NCBI GenBank assembly: GCA_030043175.1
Contig: JASHYD010000251.1
Span: 1 to 7,037 of the forward strand
Origin: Xanthobacteraceae bacterium
Lineage (GTDB): Bacteria; Pseudomonadota; Alphaproteobacteria; Rhizobiales; Xanthobacteraceae
Direction: 5' to 3'
Length of the DNA stretch: 7,037 nucleotides
A model generated the notes under the pieces. That model was not told where the DNA came from. It saw only the letters and a list, made by a program, of their open reading frames with translations, and ran no database searches. This document shows, piece by piece, positions 1 through 6,800 of the stretch; the first letter of the stretch is position 1, and each line of letters opens with the position of its first letter. Position numbers and translations under genes: made by a program.

Positions 1-202
1 GGGCCAGCCCCCTTCCGGACACCAGTGAAGGCTGAGTAGGTCCGCCAAAACGTCGCCGGAGCGAGGCATAGCCAAAATTAACCACAACGGCGGATGGTGG
101 GGCCCGAACAATCATAACGGGCGCTACTTCACCATTTGTTTTCGAGGTGTCGCACAAGCTGACCTGGCGCAAACTGCCCAAGGGACTTGCCGGACAGCGA
201 GC
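1..202. other. Left edge, no confident gene
   Basis: No complete gene is visible here. Plus frame 1 is open from the window edge to a TAG at 37-39 and could be the last 12 codons of an upstream gene, but that is too short to identify. A second plus frame is open from 72 to a TGA at 204-206, and its last codons read VSHKLTWRKLPKGLAGQRA. That stop overlaps the ATG of the Hpt gene as ATGA. The frame has no ATG; a GTG at 147 is possible. It could be the tail of a decayed gene or chance. Confidence 0.3.
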
Positions 203-631
203 ATGAGCGAACCTTTACAGCGATTGGTCTTCCTGAAGGACTTGCGTCAGCCGTTTTTTCTCAAGGAATTGCCCTCGCTCGTTGCCGACGAGCCGCCGAT
301 CGATCTGCGGCACTTGGCGCGCCTGTCGCTTGGCCGACGGCACCTCGAATGCGAGGTCCTGGAATTGTTCGACCGCCAGGCCGAAATGCTGCTTCGCTGC
401 GTGCAGGAAGCAGGTCCGCTCCGGGTCGCAAGCGTCGCGCATATGCTCGCCGGATCGGCACGGGGGATTGGGGCATGGCGGGTGGCGGAGGCGGCCGAGG
501 CCTTGGAAAGAGCGGTTATGGAGAATCGCAAACTGGCCTTGACGTTTCGGATGCTGGAGTGTGCGGTCGTCGACGCTCGGCTTGCCATTTGCGCGATGCT
601 GCGCGTCCACAATGGGCCTGATCATACATGA
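203..631 (+). CDS. Hpt-domain (histidine phosphotransfer) protein
   Basis: This is a 142-residue soluble protein of the Hpt type, a small helical phosphotransfer domain that relays phosphate between a response-regulator receiver and another partner. Visible are a helical lead-in (DLRHLARLSLG, about 34-44), an acidic helix (EVLELFDRQAEML, about 51-63), and the phospho-acceptor box AHMLAGSARGIGAW at about 79-92. His80 is the predicted phosphorylated residue. The usual family box is AHxLKGSA; here the lysine after the leucine is alanine (Ala83). The ATG at 203 follows a purine-rich GGACAGCGAG stretch at 191-200, a passable ribosome site. No kinase or receiver gene lies beside it in the window, so its partner is unknown. 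It is followed after 206 bases by the ferredoxin gene. Family membership is a motif reading; the pathway is not known. Confidence 0.72.
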   Translation: MSEPLQRLVFLKDLRQPFFLKELPSLVADEPPIDLRHLARLSLGRRHLECEVLELFDRQAEMLLRCVQEAGPLRVASVAHMLAGSARGIGAWRVAEAAEALERAVMENRKLALTFRMLECAVVDARLAICAMLRVHNGPDHT

Positions 632-771
632 TTGTTTGATTTCTCGAACGAAGCCGGCAGTCTTGTCTTCGGCGCTCGGGCATCCGCGTTGTCCAACCGG
701 GTTACCATAAGCCCATGCGCGCTCTGGCGCGCCTCGCCTTGACCATATATAGGAGTGCGCCCGGCTGATCC

Positions 772-808
772 GGCTCGGGCCGTCTCTTGGGCTCGGGCCC
801 ACTCGGGC
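772..808 (+). repeat. Short GC-rich repeats and hairpin in ferredoxin leader
   Basis: The 10-base word GGCTCGGGCC occurs at 772-781 and again at 790-799, and its core CTCGGGC recurs at 802-808. The second copy also forms a 5-bp hairpin: TGGGC at 788-792 pairs with GCCCA at 797-801 across a TCGG loop. This sits about 37 bases before the ferredoxin start. It may be a leader structure or an operator; no function can be assigned from sequence. Confidence 0.35.
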
Positions 809-837
809 TATTCGGCGGGCAGGGTCGAAATTCACGC

Positions 838-1158
838 ATGGTCAAAATCACTTTCACCGACAATACCGGCAAGTCACTTACGATCGAAGCGGAGCCTGGA
901 TCGACCGTGATGGAGACGGCGATCAAGCACGGCGTCCCGGGGATTGAGGCGGAGTGCGGCGGCGCTTGCGCGTGCGCGACCTGCCACATCTATGTCGATG
1001 AAGCGTGGCGTGAGAAGGTTGGTCCGCCGTCCCCGATGGAAGAGGACATGCTCGATTTCGGCTACGATGTCCGGGCGAATTCGCGCTTGTCGTGCCAGAT
1101 CAAAGTGACCGAGGCGCTCGACGGCCTCGTGGTCGCAACGCCGGAGCGTCAAGCCTGA
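838..1158 (+). CDS. [2Fe-2S] ferredoxin, adrenodoxin/vertebrate type
   Basis: This is a 106-residue soluble electron carrier. Cluster ligands are Cys40, Cys46, Cys49 and Cys86: spacing CX5CX2C, then 36 residues to the last cysteine, in the context [12 protein letters not shown] and LSCQIKV. Spacing and length fit the adrenodoxin/putidaredoxin type rather than the plant type. Cys44 is an extra cysteine inside the loop and not an expected ligand. The acidic stretch [11 protein letters not shown] (67-77) corresponds to the partner-docking region of this family. I chose the ATG at 838 because the fold begins directly there (MVKITFTDN); an in-frame upstream ATG at 787 would add 17 low-complexity residues. 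It resembles the R. palustris ferredoxin PuxB, which supplies electrons to P450s. Its likely reductase is encoded at 4586, on the far side of an apparent insertion. Confidence 0.93.
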   Translation: MVKITFTDNTGKSLTIEAEPGSTVMETAIKHGVPGIEAECGGACACATCHIYVDEAWREKVGPPSPMEEDMLDFGYDVRANSRLSCQIKVTEALDGLVVATPERQA

Positions 1159-1177
1159 CTCCCCACGGGCTGGAAGC

Positions 1178-1324
1178 GACAATGAGGTCTATGCCGTGAC
1201 GGCGTACATTCTGCAGCTCAACGGCATCATCGGTGACAACGACGTGATCGACGCCAAGACCCTCCCGTTGGTGAAAATGCCCAACCGCGACGGGTTCATT
1301 CCGCTGTTCCCGGACAAGCATTAA
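1178..1324 (+). pseudogene. C-terminal fragment of a c-type cytochrome (SoxD-like)
   Basis: In the plus frame starting at 1178, 48 codons run from DNEVYAVTAYILQLNG through LVKMPNRDGF to a TAA at 1322-1324. From memory this matches the C-terminal end of class I c-type cytochromes paired with sulfite dehydrogenases (SoxD/SorB-like), where the AYxLxLNGI helix and the KMPNRDGF tail are conserved and the Met of the tail is probably the distal haem ligand. No CXXCH haem motif, no signal peptide and no start codon precede it. The homology begins about 19 bases after the ferredoxin stop. This is best read as the 3' stump of a gene whose 5' part was deleted or replaced. The remaining codons show no further stops or frameshifts, so the truncation may be fairly recent. 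Confidence 0.72.
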
Positions 1325-1399
1325 CGTTCAGAAGACACGCGGAATGAGACGTGATGTGCGGGCGCGGTAGGCGTCGTACTCTACGCTGGAGTGCCATAG

Positions 1400-1735
1400 G
1401 CTGTGAGAGGGTCCGATGGCCCGGCACCGACATGAGCTCGTGTGTCGTGGCGCTGGCCTCGGCCATCCGCCGCAGACCGCTCTTTCTTCTAACCGTGCAG
1501 TCGGTACCGCGCCGGCAATCCGGCCTCGGTGGCCCACTTAGCAAACCATGACCCGAAACGCTCGAGAGACCAGGGCTTCCCAAAGCTGTTGACCGCATAC
1601 ACCATCTGCGCCCTCGGCATGGCGTCGATCGCCGCCTTCGGTCGCCGGCATATCGACGTCCTTGCGCCCCTTGGCACGCTCGATCTTGATCCGGCCGTCC
1701 CTCCCACCGAAGCGGGAGATGCGGAGGCCTTCGAG
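1400..1735 (-). pseudogene. Degraded tyrosine integrase, C-terminal half
   Basis: On the minus strand, pieces of a tyrosine recombinase catalytic domain appear in order but in different frames. They are GLRIS (1715-1729), IKIERAKGRKDVDMPAT (ending near 1640), then after a frame change KAAIDAMPRAQMVYAV, FGKPWSLERFGSWFAKWATEAGLP and LHG. A TAG at 1489-1491 follows directly where HGLKK would be expected. Another frame change leads to MAEASATTHELMSVPGHRTLS, where GHRTL (1407-1421) is the GHxT box before the catalytic tyrosine. Beyond it no recognisable tyrosine segment remains. The N-terminal part and the first catalytic arginine are not clear. At least two frameshifts and one stop make it inactive. 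It is probably the relic of the element that brought in the middle region. It is unrelated to the intact integrase start at 6801, which is of the P4 type. Confidence 0.72.
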
Positions 1736-1841
1736 CGATTTGGAGAAGCAGAACACCACGAAGTCGCTATCATCGCGGCGCAGGGAGTAGGTAGGCGACG
1801 TCGCCGATGGGGCCGGCGCTCGGCGTGTCGCCGCGACAATA

Positions 1842-2067
1842 TCATCGCCGTGCGCCGCCCGGTAATCTCTCGGCCCGTTCAATGAAATTCGGCACAGCCG
1901 TCGCCCCAACCTTGCCGCAGCGGCTGCAACGCATGCGCGGGATGGCACCGTGGCGTCGTCAGGCCATATCAGCCGCGCGCTCGTGGCCGCAGTGCTGGCA
2001 GGTCACGAACAAGCCACGGACACCGTGCCGGCGCGTGGTGCCGAGCGTTATTGGGCAAGTTTGCCAT
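1842..2067 (-). pseudogene. Frameshifted small zinc-ribbon protein
   Basis: Read on the minus strand, the ATG at 2065-2067 opens MANLPNNARHHA. The frame then changes to give RGLFVTCQHCGHERAADM, changes again to WPDDATVP, and returns to RMRCSRCGKVGATAVPNF before a stop at 1842-1844. The CQHC (about 1989-2000) and CSRC (about 1920-1931) pairs would form a four-cysteine zinc ribbon, as in short hypothetical proteins common in rhizobial genomes. No single frame encodes the whole protein: one frame stops with TGA just after ADMA. Three frame changes are needed, so it is probably dead, although sequencing errors could explain some of them. It lies just upstream of the integrase relic on the same strand, as expected for cargo of the same element. 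Confidence 0.6.
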
Positions 2068-2179
2068 CCTGGCATGCCGACAAGCAAAAAACAAACAGGG
2101 AACGAAGTGAGACCGCGGTGGGTGATTTCGCCTTTGCGGCGGGTCATCGCCTGACCGCCATCAGCCTGTTAGCGGCACC

Positions 2180-2401
2180 TTGAATTGCGCGGCTCCCCTC
2201 TCGATCGCAGTGGGCCAGCACACAAACGAGTGGCTGGCCCGCCAGGAACCAGACGACCCCGTGGAAGATTGGTGGGATCGAGCAGAAAGAGCCGGCAAAT
2301 CAATGACCCGCAATCCTACCGCCCATCCCCACCAGGCAAGTGGCATCGGTAGGATTGCATCCTACCGATCCTTACCGATGATTACAGAGAGCATGACATG
2401 A
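2180..2401 (+). CDS. Possible small ORF of unknown function, TTG start
   Basis: This 73-codon frame starts at TTG (2180-2182) and has no clear ribosome site. Its middle part, EWLARQEPDDPVEDWWDRAERAGKS, looks protein-like (acidic, with paired tryptophans), but the tail runs through the inverted-repeat cluster and reads like non-coding DNA. Its stop TGA (2399-2401) overlaps the next ORF's ATG (2398-2400) as ATGA, a common form of translational coupling. It could be a small gene, the tail of a decayed one, or chance. I do not recognise the product. Confidence 0.2.
   Translation: MNCAAPLSIAVGQHTNEWLARQEPDDPVEDWWDRAERAGKSMTRNPTAHPHQASGIGRIASYRSLPMITESMT
2311..2380. repeat. Cluster of inverted repeats (CGGTAGGATTG family)
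   Basis: ATCGGTAGGAT at 2345-2355 and ATCCTACCGAT at 2359-2369 form a perfect 11-bp inverted repeat around the loop TGC. CAATCCTACCG at 2311-2321 is the exact complement of CGGTAGGATTG at 2347-2357, so the central arm can pair either leftwards or rightwards, but not both at once. A further partial copy, TTACCGATG, lies at 2372-2380. The cluster ends 18 bases before the ATG of the 67-aa ORF. This fits an operator for a dimeric regulator, an attenuator-like RNA switch, or a recombination site. Which one cannot be decided from sequence. Confidence 0.7.
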
Positions 2402-2601
2402 GCATCAAGTTCGATCAGAAGGACGCACTTTGGAAAGCAATCTGGAAAGCCGCACGGTTCGCAGTCCTGGAAGGCAAAGGCAGGCTGGAATTCGTGGCTT
2501 CCATGGTTGTGGAGCATGGCCCGGACGCTGCACAGCAGGCCAGGCACGCTTACGAGGCGCAGCGCCATAACCAGGCGTTCAGGCGCTCACAGCAGCGGTG
2601 A
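2398..2601 (+). CDS. Small hypothetical protein, 67 aa
   Basis: This is a 67-residue, mostly helical, basic protein without signal peptide or membrane segment. It opens MSIKFDQKDALWKAIWKAAR, continues through VEHGPDAAQQARHAYEAQ, and ends in a basic tail rich in Arg, Gln and His. I do not recognise the family. The ATG at 2398 follows a weak purine run (AGAGAGC, 2386-2392) and lies just after the inverted-repeat cluster, which may control it. Its start overlaps the stop of a weaker upstream ORF (ATGA). The size and charge would fit a small DNA-binding or accessory protein of a mobile element, but that is speculation. Coding status is moderately likely from its protein-like composition. Confidence 0.42.
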   Translation: MSIKFDQKDALWKAIWKAARFAVLEGKGRLEFVASMVVEHGPDAAQQARHAYEAQRHNQAFRRSQQR

Positions 2602-3244
2602 AACAACTCGTCATCACGTCGCTCACCACACAAATGTGTGCGGAAGGTTTGGAGCGCGTGCCTCACAGACGGCTTTGACCGCAATCTTGTCGATGGTCCA
2701 GGTTCGTCAGCTGCGGCGGCGGTTCGGACTTCTTGGCGTTGCCCGCCGACATCTTTCGAAGGCTTGGCCATGGCCTCGGAGGCTGGCCGGTCAGACGACT
2801 CCCACCGACCGATCAGGGCAAGTGCGTGGGGACGCCTCCTTTGACATCAACGTCTTTGAGTATATCGCGTCAACAATGTGGCTAGAAAATGCCACATCGT
2901 GCAAAAACTTGGGCACGTCGGTACCGTCGGCAACTGTTCAGCTAATCGCCGCAGGTGCCGCAAGCGTTCCGGTTCTTGCCGTTACGAAGTGTGAATCTGC
3001 ACCCTGCCCCAGCGTTCGGTCATGCGTGGCCTGTTTCTAAGACGTTTCTTCGTTCGACTCTCCGGTGGATGATGCATCGGCTAAGAACAGTTGGGTTGGG
3101 CTCAGAATTCAGAGGACAAAGATCTCGACACGCCTTCCGATTTCCTTCCAAAGTTGTCGAGAAGCCGACCGACCAACGAGGTTTTGCGATGTCATCTCGA
3201 CGCAAGGCGACGGCGATTCGGCCGACGGCGAACCGAGGGTGGAG
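2602..3244. other. Gene-poor stretch with possible relic
   Basis: No intact gene is convincing here, although several frames are open by chance of high GC. On the minus strand around 2640-2745, MSAGNAKKSEPPPQLTN in one frame is followed in another by TIDKIAVKAVCEARAPN. This looks like a small protein broken by a frameshift, of unknown family. A TTGACA hexamer lies at 2841-2846 with TATATC at 2861-2866, but the 14-base spacing is too short for a normal promoter. The part from 3065 to 3244 is open in frame with the next gene and may belong to its leader. Nothing else is recognisable. Confidence 0.4.
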
Positions 3245-4105
3245 ATGACTGCGACTATTCACCCACCGAGCCCCACTCAATCCGATCTCTCCCAATCCGA
3301 ACTCTCCGGAGACGCGTTGCCCGCCAACCTGTTTGCTACTCTCCCGCCCGACCTGAAAAATGACAGGTATCCAAACGCGGGGTCCTCGGTTGGCAAGCGA
3401 GCCTCGATCCCCCTCGTCGGCTTCCTGATAATTTTTTGCATCGGCGTCGCTTTGACCGTGGCTTGGCGCCCGTATGGCGCCAGGGAAATGCGCGCAAGCT
3501 CCTACCCGCAGGTTGGCGGATTGGAGCCGCAGGCCGAACCAGTTGTACAGAGCGCACCAGACGTAATCGTCCGAGCCTCGCCGACGGCCTCTTCTCCAGA
3601 TCACATGCAACCCAACGGAATGCTGCTGGACTTCGACGCGGTGCGGCAAAGCATCGACCGAATCGCCACGAGTGTCGCCTCCAATCAAGGGCGAATGATG
3701 AGCACCGCAGACCAGATAGCCACAAATCAAGAGCAGATGGCGCGCAGCCTAGATCAGATGGCGCGCAGCATTGAGGGGATGGCTACAACTCAAAAGCAGA
3801 TAGGGCGCAGCGTAGACCGGATAGCCACAACTCAAGAGCAGATAACGCTGAGGCTCGACCAACTCACAGCCGACCAGGAGCGGATGACGCGCGAGATCGC
3901 GAAACTACACGAGATCGAACAGTCCGTCCGTTCGAAGAACTCTGAGTCTTCGCCGCGACCCAGCTCCGCCTCCTCGCCCAAACCACTACTCCGGCCTGCC
4001 TCCGCGTCGGCGCCCAAGCCGGTATCGCCTACCCCAACCTTGCCGGAACCCGTGGGTCCCTCATGGCTACAGGGCACAGAGGAGTCCGCAAAGCAACGAC
4101 CTTGA
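3245..4105 (+). CDS. Single-pass membrane protein with 14-residue coiled-coil repeats
   Basis: This is a 286-residue protein. Residues 1-50 are a polar, Ser/Pro-rich cytoplasmic-type stretch. Residues about 53-74 (ASIPLVGFLIIFCIGVALTVAW) form one strong membrane span. Residues about 135-235 form a long amphipathic coiled coil built from two-heptad (14-residue) units such as RSVDRIATTQEQIT, at 3701-3742, 3764-3805, 3806-3847 and 3848-3889, with a single-heptad half unit (RSLDQMA) at 3743-3763. The C-terminus (about 240-286) is Pro/Ser/Lys-rich and disordered. Similar hypothetical proteins with DRIATxQEQM repeats are, to my memory, common in Bradyrhizobium; their function is unknown. The frame is open back to 3065, but I chose the ATG at 3245 because the relatives I recall begin MTATIHPP and because GAGGGTGGAG just precedes it. 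It may act as an envelope scaffold or tether, which is inference only. Confidence 0.82.
   Translation: MTATIHPPSPTQSDLSQSELSGDALPANLFATLPPDLKNDRYPNAGSSVGKRASIPLVGFLIIFCIGVALTVAWRPYGAREMRASSYPQVGGLEPQAEPVVQSAPDVIVRASPTASSPDHMQPNGMLLDFDAVRQSIDRIATSVASNQGRMMSTADQIATNQEQMARSLDQMARSIEGMATTQKQIGRSVDRIATTQEQITLRLDQLTADQERMTREIAKLHEIEQSVRSKNSESSPRPSSASSPKPLLRPASASAPKPVSPTPTLPEPVGPSWLQGTEESAKQRP
3701..3931 (+). repeat. 42-base (14-codon) tandem repeats in coding sequence
   Basis: The coiled-coil part of the membrane protein gene is made of 42-base units, each coding 14 residues of the form RSxDxIATxQEQMx. Neighbouring units share words such as ACAACTCAA and AGCAGATA. The 15-base word CAGATGGCGCGCAGC occurs at 3734-3748 and 3755-3769, exactly 21 bases (one heptad) apart, pointing to slippage or unequal crossing-over as the growth mechanism. 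The last units (3848-3931) have diverged. Confidence 0.8.
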
Positions 4106-4108
4106 CGG

Positions 4109-4125
4109 CCGGGGAGGATCCCCGG
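4109..4125 (+). terminator. Hairpin just after the coiled-coil gene
   Basis: CCGGGGA (4109-4115) pairs perfectly with TCCCCGG (4119-4125) across a three-base loop, four bases after the stop codon of the membrane protein gene. No T-run follows directly; the first T-run is GGGGTTTTT at 4157-4165, and a second 5-bp hairpin (GCCCG 4172-4176, CGGGC 4182-4186) lies beyond it. This is likely a termination or mRNA 3'-end structure, but not a textbook intrinsic terminator. Confidence 0.4.
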
Positions 4126-4248
4126 AACGCGCGGCGTCTGCCTCCGGTCTCTCGACGGGGTTTTTGGCAGTGCCCGCAGGCCGGGCTTCATATCCGAGAA
4201 CGATGGAACATCACACGGTATTTTGTGCCGACTCATGAAAAATTAGCG

Positions 4249-5614
<1,366 letters not shown>

Positions 5615-5813
5615 CGAGAGGCCCGCTCGACTATGAGGGCGGGTATGCCCTGACTTTGCCACCCAGTTGCTCCGCCAGAGCGCTTGGCTGGGGGTGAAGG
5701 CGCCCGCCTCGACTTGAACCGCGGGGTTTGTCCATAAGCGTCTCGGAAGAGTCACCTTCAAAGCGGAAGATGCTGGTTGGTGACTGAAAACGCGACGGAT
5801 CCGCGACCATGCT

Positions 5814-5848
5814 CCCGTCCGGATGCGCGCCCCCCTGGATCGGACGGG
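5814..5848. terminator. Stem-loop between convergent genes
   Basis: CCCGTCCG (5814-5821) and CGGACGGG (5841-5848) form a perfect 8-bp GC-rich stem with a 19-base loop. It lies in the 278-base spacer where the reductase (plus) and the deaminase-like gene (minus) converge. It may stop transcription from both sides, but neither side carries a T-run, so Rho or other factors might be needed. A weaker 5-bp hairpin (CCCGC 5622-5626, GCGGG 5639-5643) lies just after the reductase stop. Otherwise the spacer shows no gene I can support. Confidence 0.4.
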
Positions 5849-5892
5849 TCCTCGCTTTCGGCCGCAAACACCTCACAGCGCCGGGAGGGAGT

Positions 5893-6681
5893 TCATAAAA
5901 CCTCCTCGACCCGCACGCTCCGGCAATCAACCTCGAATTCCAGATCGCGGACAGGCGGCCGGGCGAAGTGCCAGTTGACGCCGGCGTGGGCCGCACCGCG
6001 GCGCACGATTTCATCGGCAAAAAACGGGTAGATGTCGCGGATTGTGTAGACTTGGCTGGCGGTGGTGTCCTGCCAGCCGACGCCAAACAGCGCGAGCCTG
6101 CGGGTGATTTCCTCCAGCACGAAACACGCCTTCTCCCGCATGGCGTCGGCACTCTGTTCGCCATATCGGATGATGCGTTCGCGGTAGCTCGCTTCGATCG
6201 CTCTCGCCTCCGCACTGCCGGAAATCACAAAGCTGGGCGCAGCGCCAGGGGCCGCCGGCACCGTGAACGAAAACGCGTGAAAGGCTGGCTCTGCCGACGG
6301 ATTGATTTCCGGACAGACATTGCTGCGCGCGACCGGGTTTACTTTGTCGTTATATACCCCCCACCGGCCAAGCGTCACCACGTAGGACTCGTTGAATTCA
6401 CGGAAGCCCTGCTCGGTGAACTGCCCGGGAGAGCGCAACTCGCAGGCGCAAAACGCGGTCAGCGGCCGGCCGGCGGCCTTGATGATGGCCTCGATGCGAG
6501 CAAAGCCGTCAGCGAGTGGAGCGGGCGTGCGGAAGCGATAACGCCTGATCTCGTAGCCGGCGGCGGCGGCGACGCCGCCCGAAAATTGAAATCCGCCCGG
6601 AATGAAGCGATACCCCCCTTCAGAGAAGTCCGCTACCGTGCGCTTATGTGCGCCACTGGTATGTGAATCACTGTTACTCAA
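5893..6681 (-). CDS. cnbZ: 2-aminomuconate deaminase-like protein, CnbZ family
   Basis: This 262-residue soluble protein matches, from memory, the family annotated as 2-amino-5-chloromuconate deaminase CnbZ, which removes the amino group from (chloro)aminomuconate during aminophenol/nitrobenzene breakdown. Marker stretches are GGYRFIPGGFQFSGGV (22-37), PLTAFCACELRSPGQFTEQG (73-92), NPVARSNVCPE (115-125), FVISGSAEA (151-159) and TASQVYTIRDIYPFFADEIV (207-226). The two halves each recall a RidA-like fold, so it may be an internal tandem of that superfamily; this is inference. The start is TTG at 6679-6681, preceded by GAGAGGGAGAG at a good distance; no in-frame ATG exists near the N-terminus. 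No aminophenol dioxygenase or other pathway gene is visible in the window, so its real substrate is open. It diverges from the integrase gene, with 119 bases between them. Confidence 0.72.
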   Translation of the reverse strand: MSNSDSHTSGAHKRTVADFSEGGYRFIPGGFQFSGGVAAAAGYEIRRYRFRTPAPLADGFARIEAIIKAAGRPLTAFCACELRSPGQFTEQGFREFNESYVVTLGRWGVYNDKVNPVARSNVCPEINPSAEPAFHAFSFTVPAAPGAAPSFVISGSAEARAIEASYRERIIRYGEQSADAMREKACFVLEEITRRLALFGVGWQDTTASQVYTIRDIYPFFADEIVRRGAAHAGVNWHFARPPVRDLEFEVDCRSVRVEEVL

Positions 6682-6733
6682 GGCTTTCTCTCCCTCTCAA
6701 GTATCCTTGCATGTACGTCGGTGAGCGTGGTAA

Positions 6734-6754
6734 ACCGTGGGTACACCGTGGGTA
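6734..6754. repeat. Two 10-bp direct repeats, 11-base period
   Basis: ACCGTGGGTA occurs at 6734-6743 and 6745-6754, followed by a related GACGGTAGGTAG at 6756-6767. The period of about 11 bases places the copies on one face of the helix. They lie in the spacer between the divergent deaminase-like and integrase genes, so they could be integrase arm sites, excisionase sites or an operator. No function is proven. Confidence 0.55.
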
Positions 6755-6771
6755 GGACGGTAGGTAGCGAA

Positions 6772-6794
6772 CCCCGGCGGACAATTTGTCGGGG
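6772..6794 (+). promoter_or_regulatory. Hairpin over the integrase ribosome site
   Basis: CCCCGGC (6772-6778) can pair with GTCGGGG (6788-6794), with one G-U pair and a nine-base loop. The right arm contains the G-run that, with TAGGA, makes the ribosome site of the integrase ATG at 6801. Folding could hide this site and keep integrase translation low. This is an inference from pairing only. Confidence 0.35.
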
Positions 6795-6800
6795 GTAGGA

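Noticed and set aside
739..751. TTGACC next to TATATA as a ferredoxin promoter
   Set aside because: The two boxes are almost adjacent instead of about 17 bases apart, so they cannot act as a -35/-10 pair.
215..835. Long 206-codon minus-strand frame opposite the Hpt gene
   Set aside because: It is antisense to a gene with clear Hpt motifs. Its translation has no recognisable domain, and open antisense frames are expected at this GC content.
2507..3040. 177-codon plus-strand frame
   Set aside because: It starts inside the 67-aa ORF in another frame, changes composition along its length, and contains no domain-like segment; it is probably a chance frame.
5699..5735. tRNA-like T-arm: GGTTCAAGTC on the minus strand
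   Set aside because: The flanking bases do not form the five-pair T stem, and no acceptor, anticodon or D arm could be built around it.
5615..5892. Insertion sequence end or short gene after the reductase
   Set aside because: Short frames are present on both strands, but there are no terminal inverted repeats or transposase motifs that I can support.
5968..6666. 232-codon plus-strand frame opposite the deaminase-like gene
   Set aside because: The minus strand carries the recognisable family motifs and a good ribosome site. The plus frame is Arg/Gly-rich and matches nothing.
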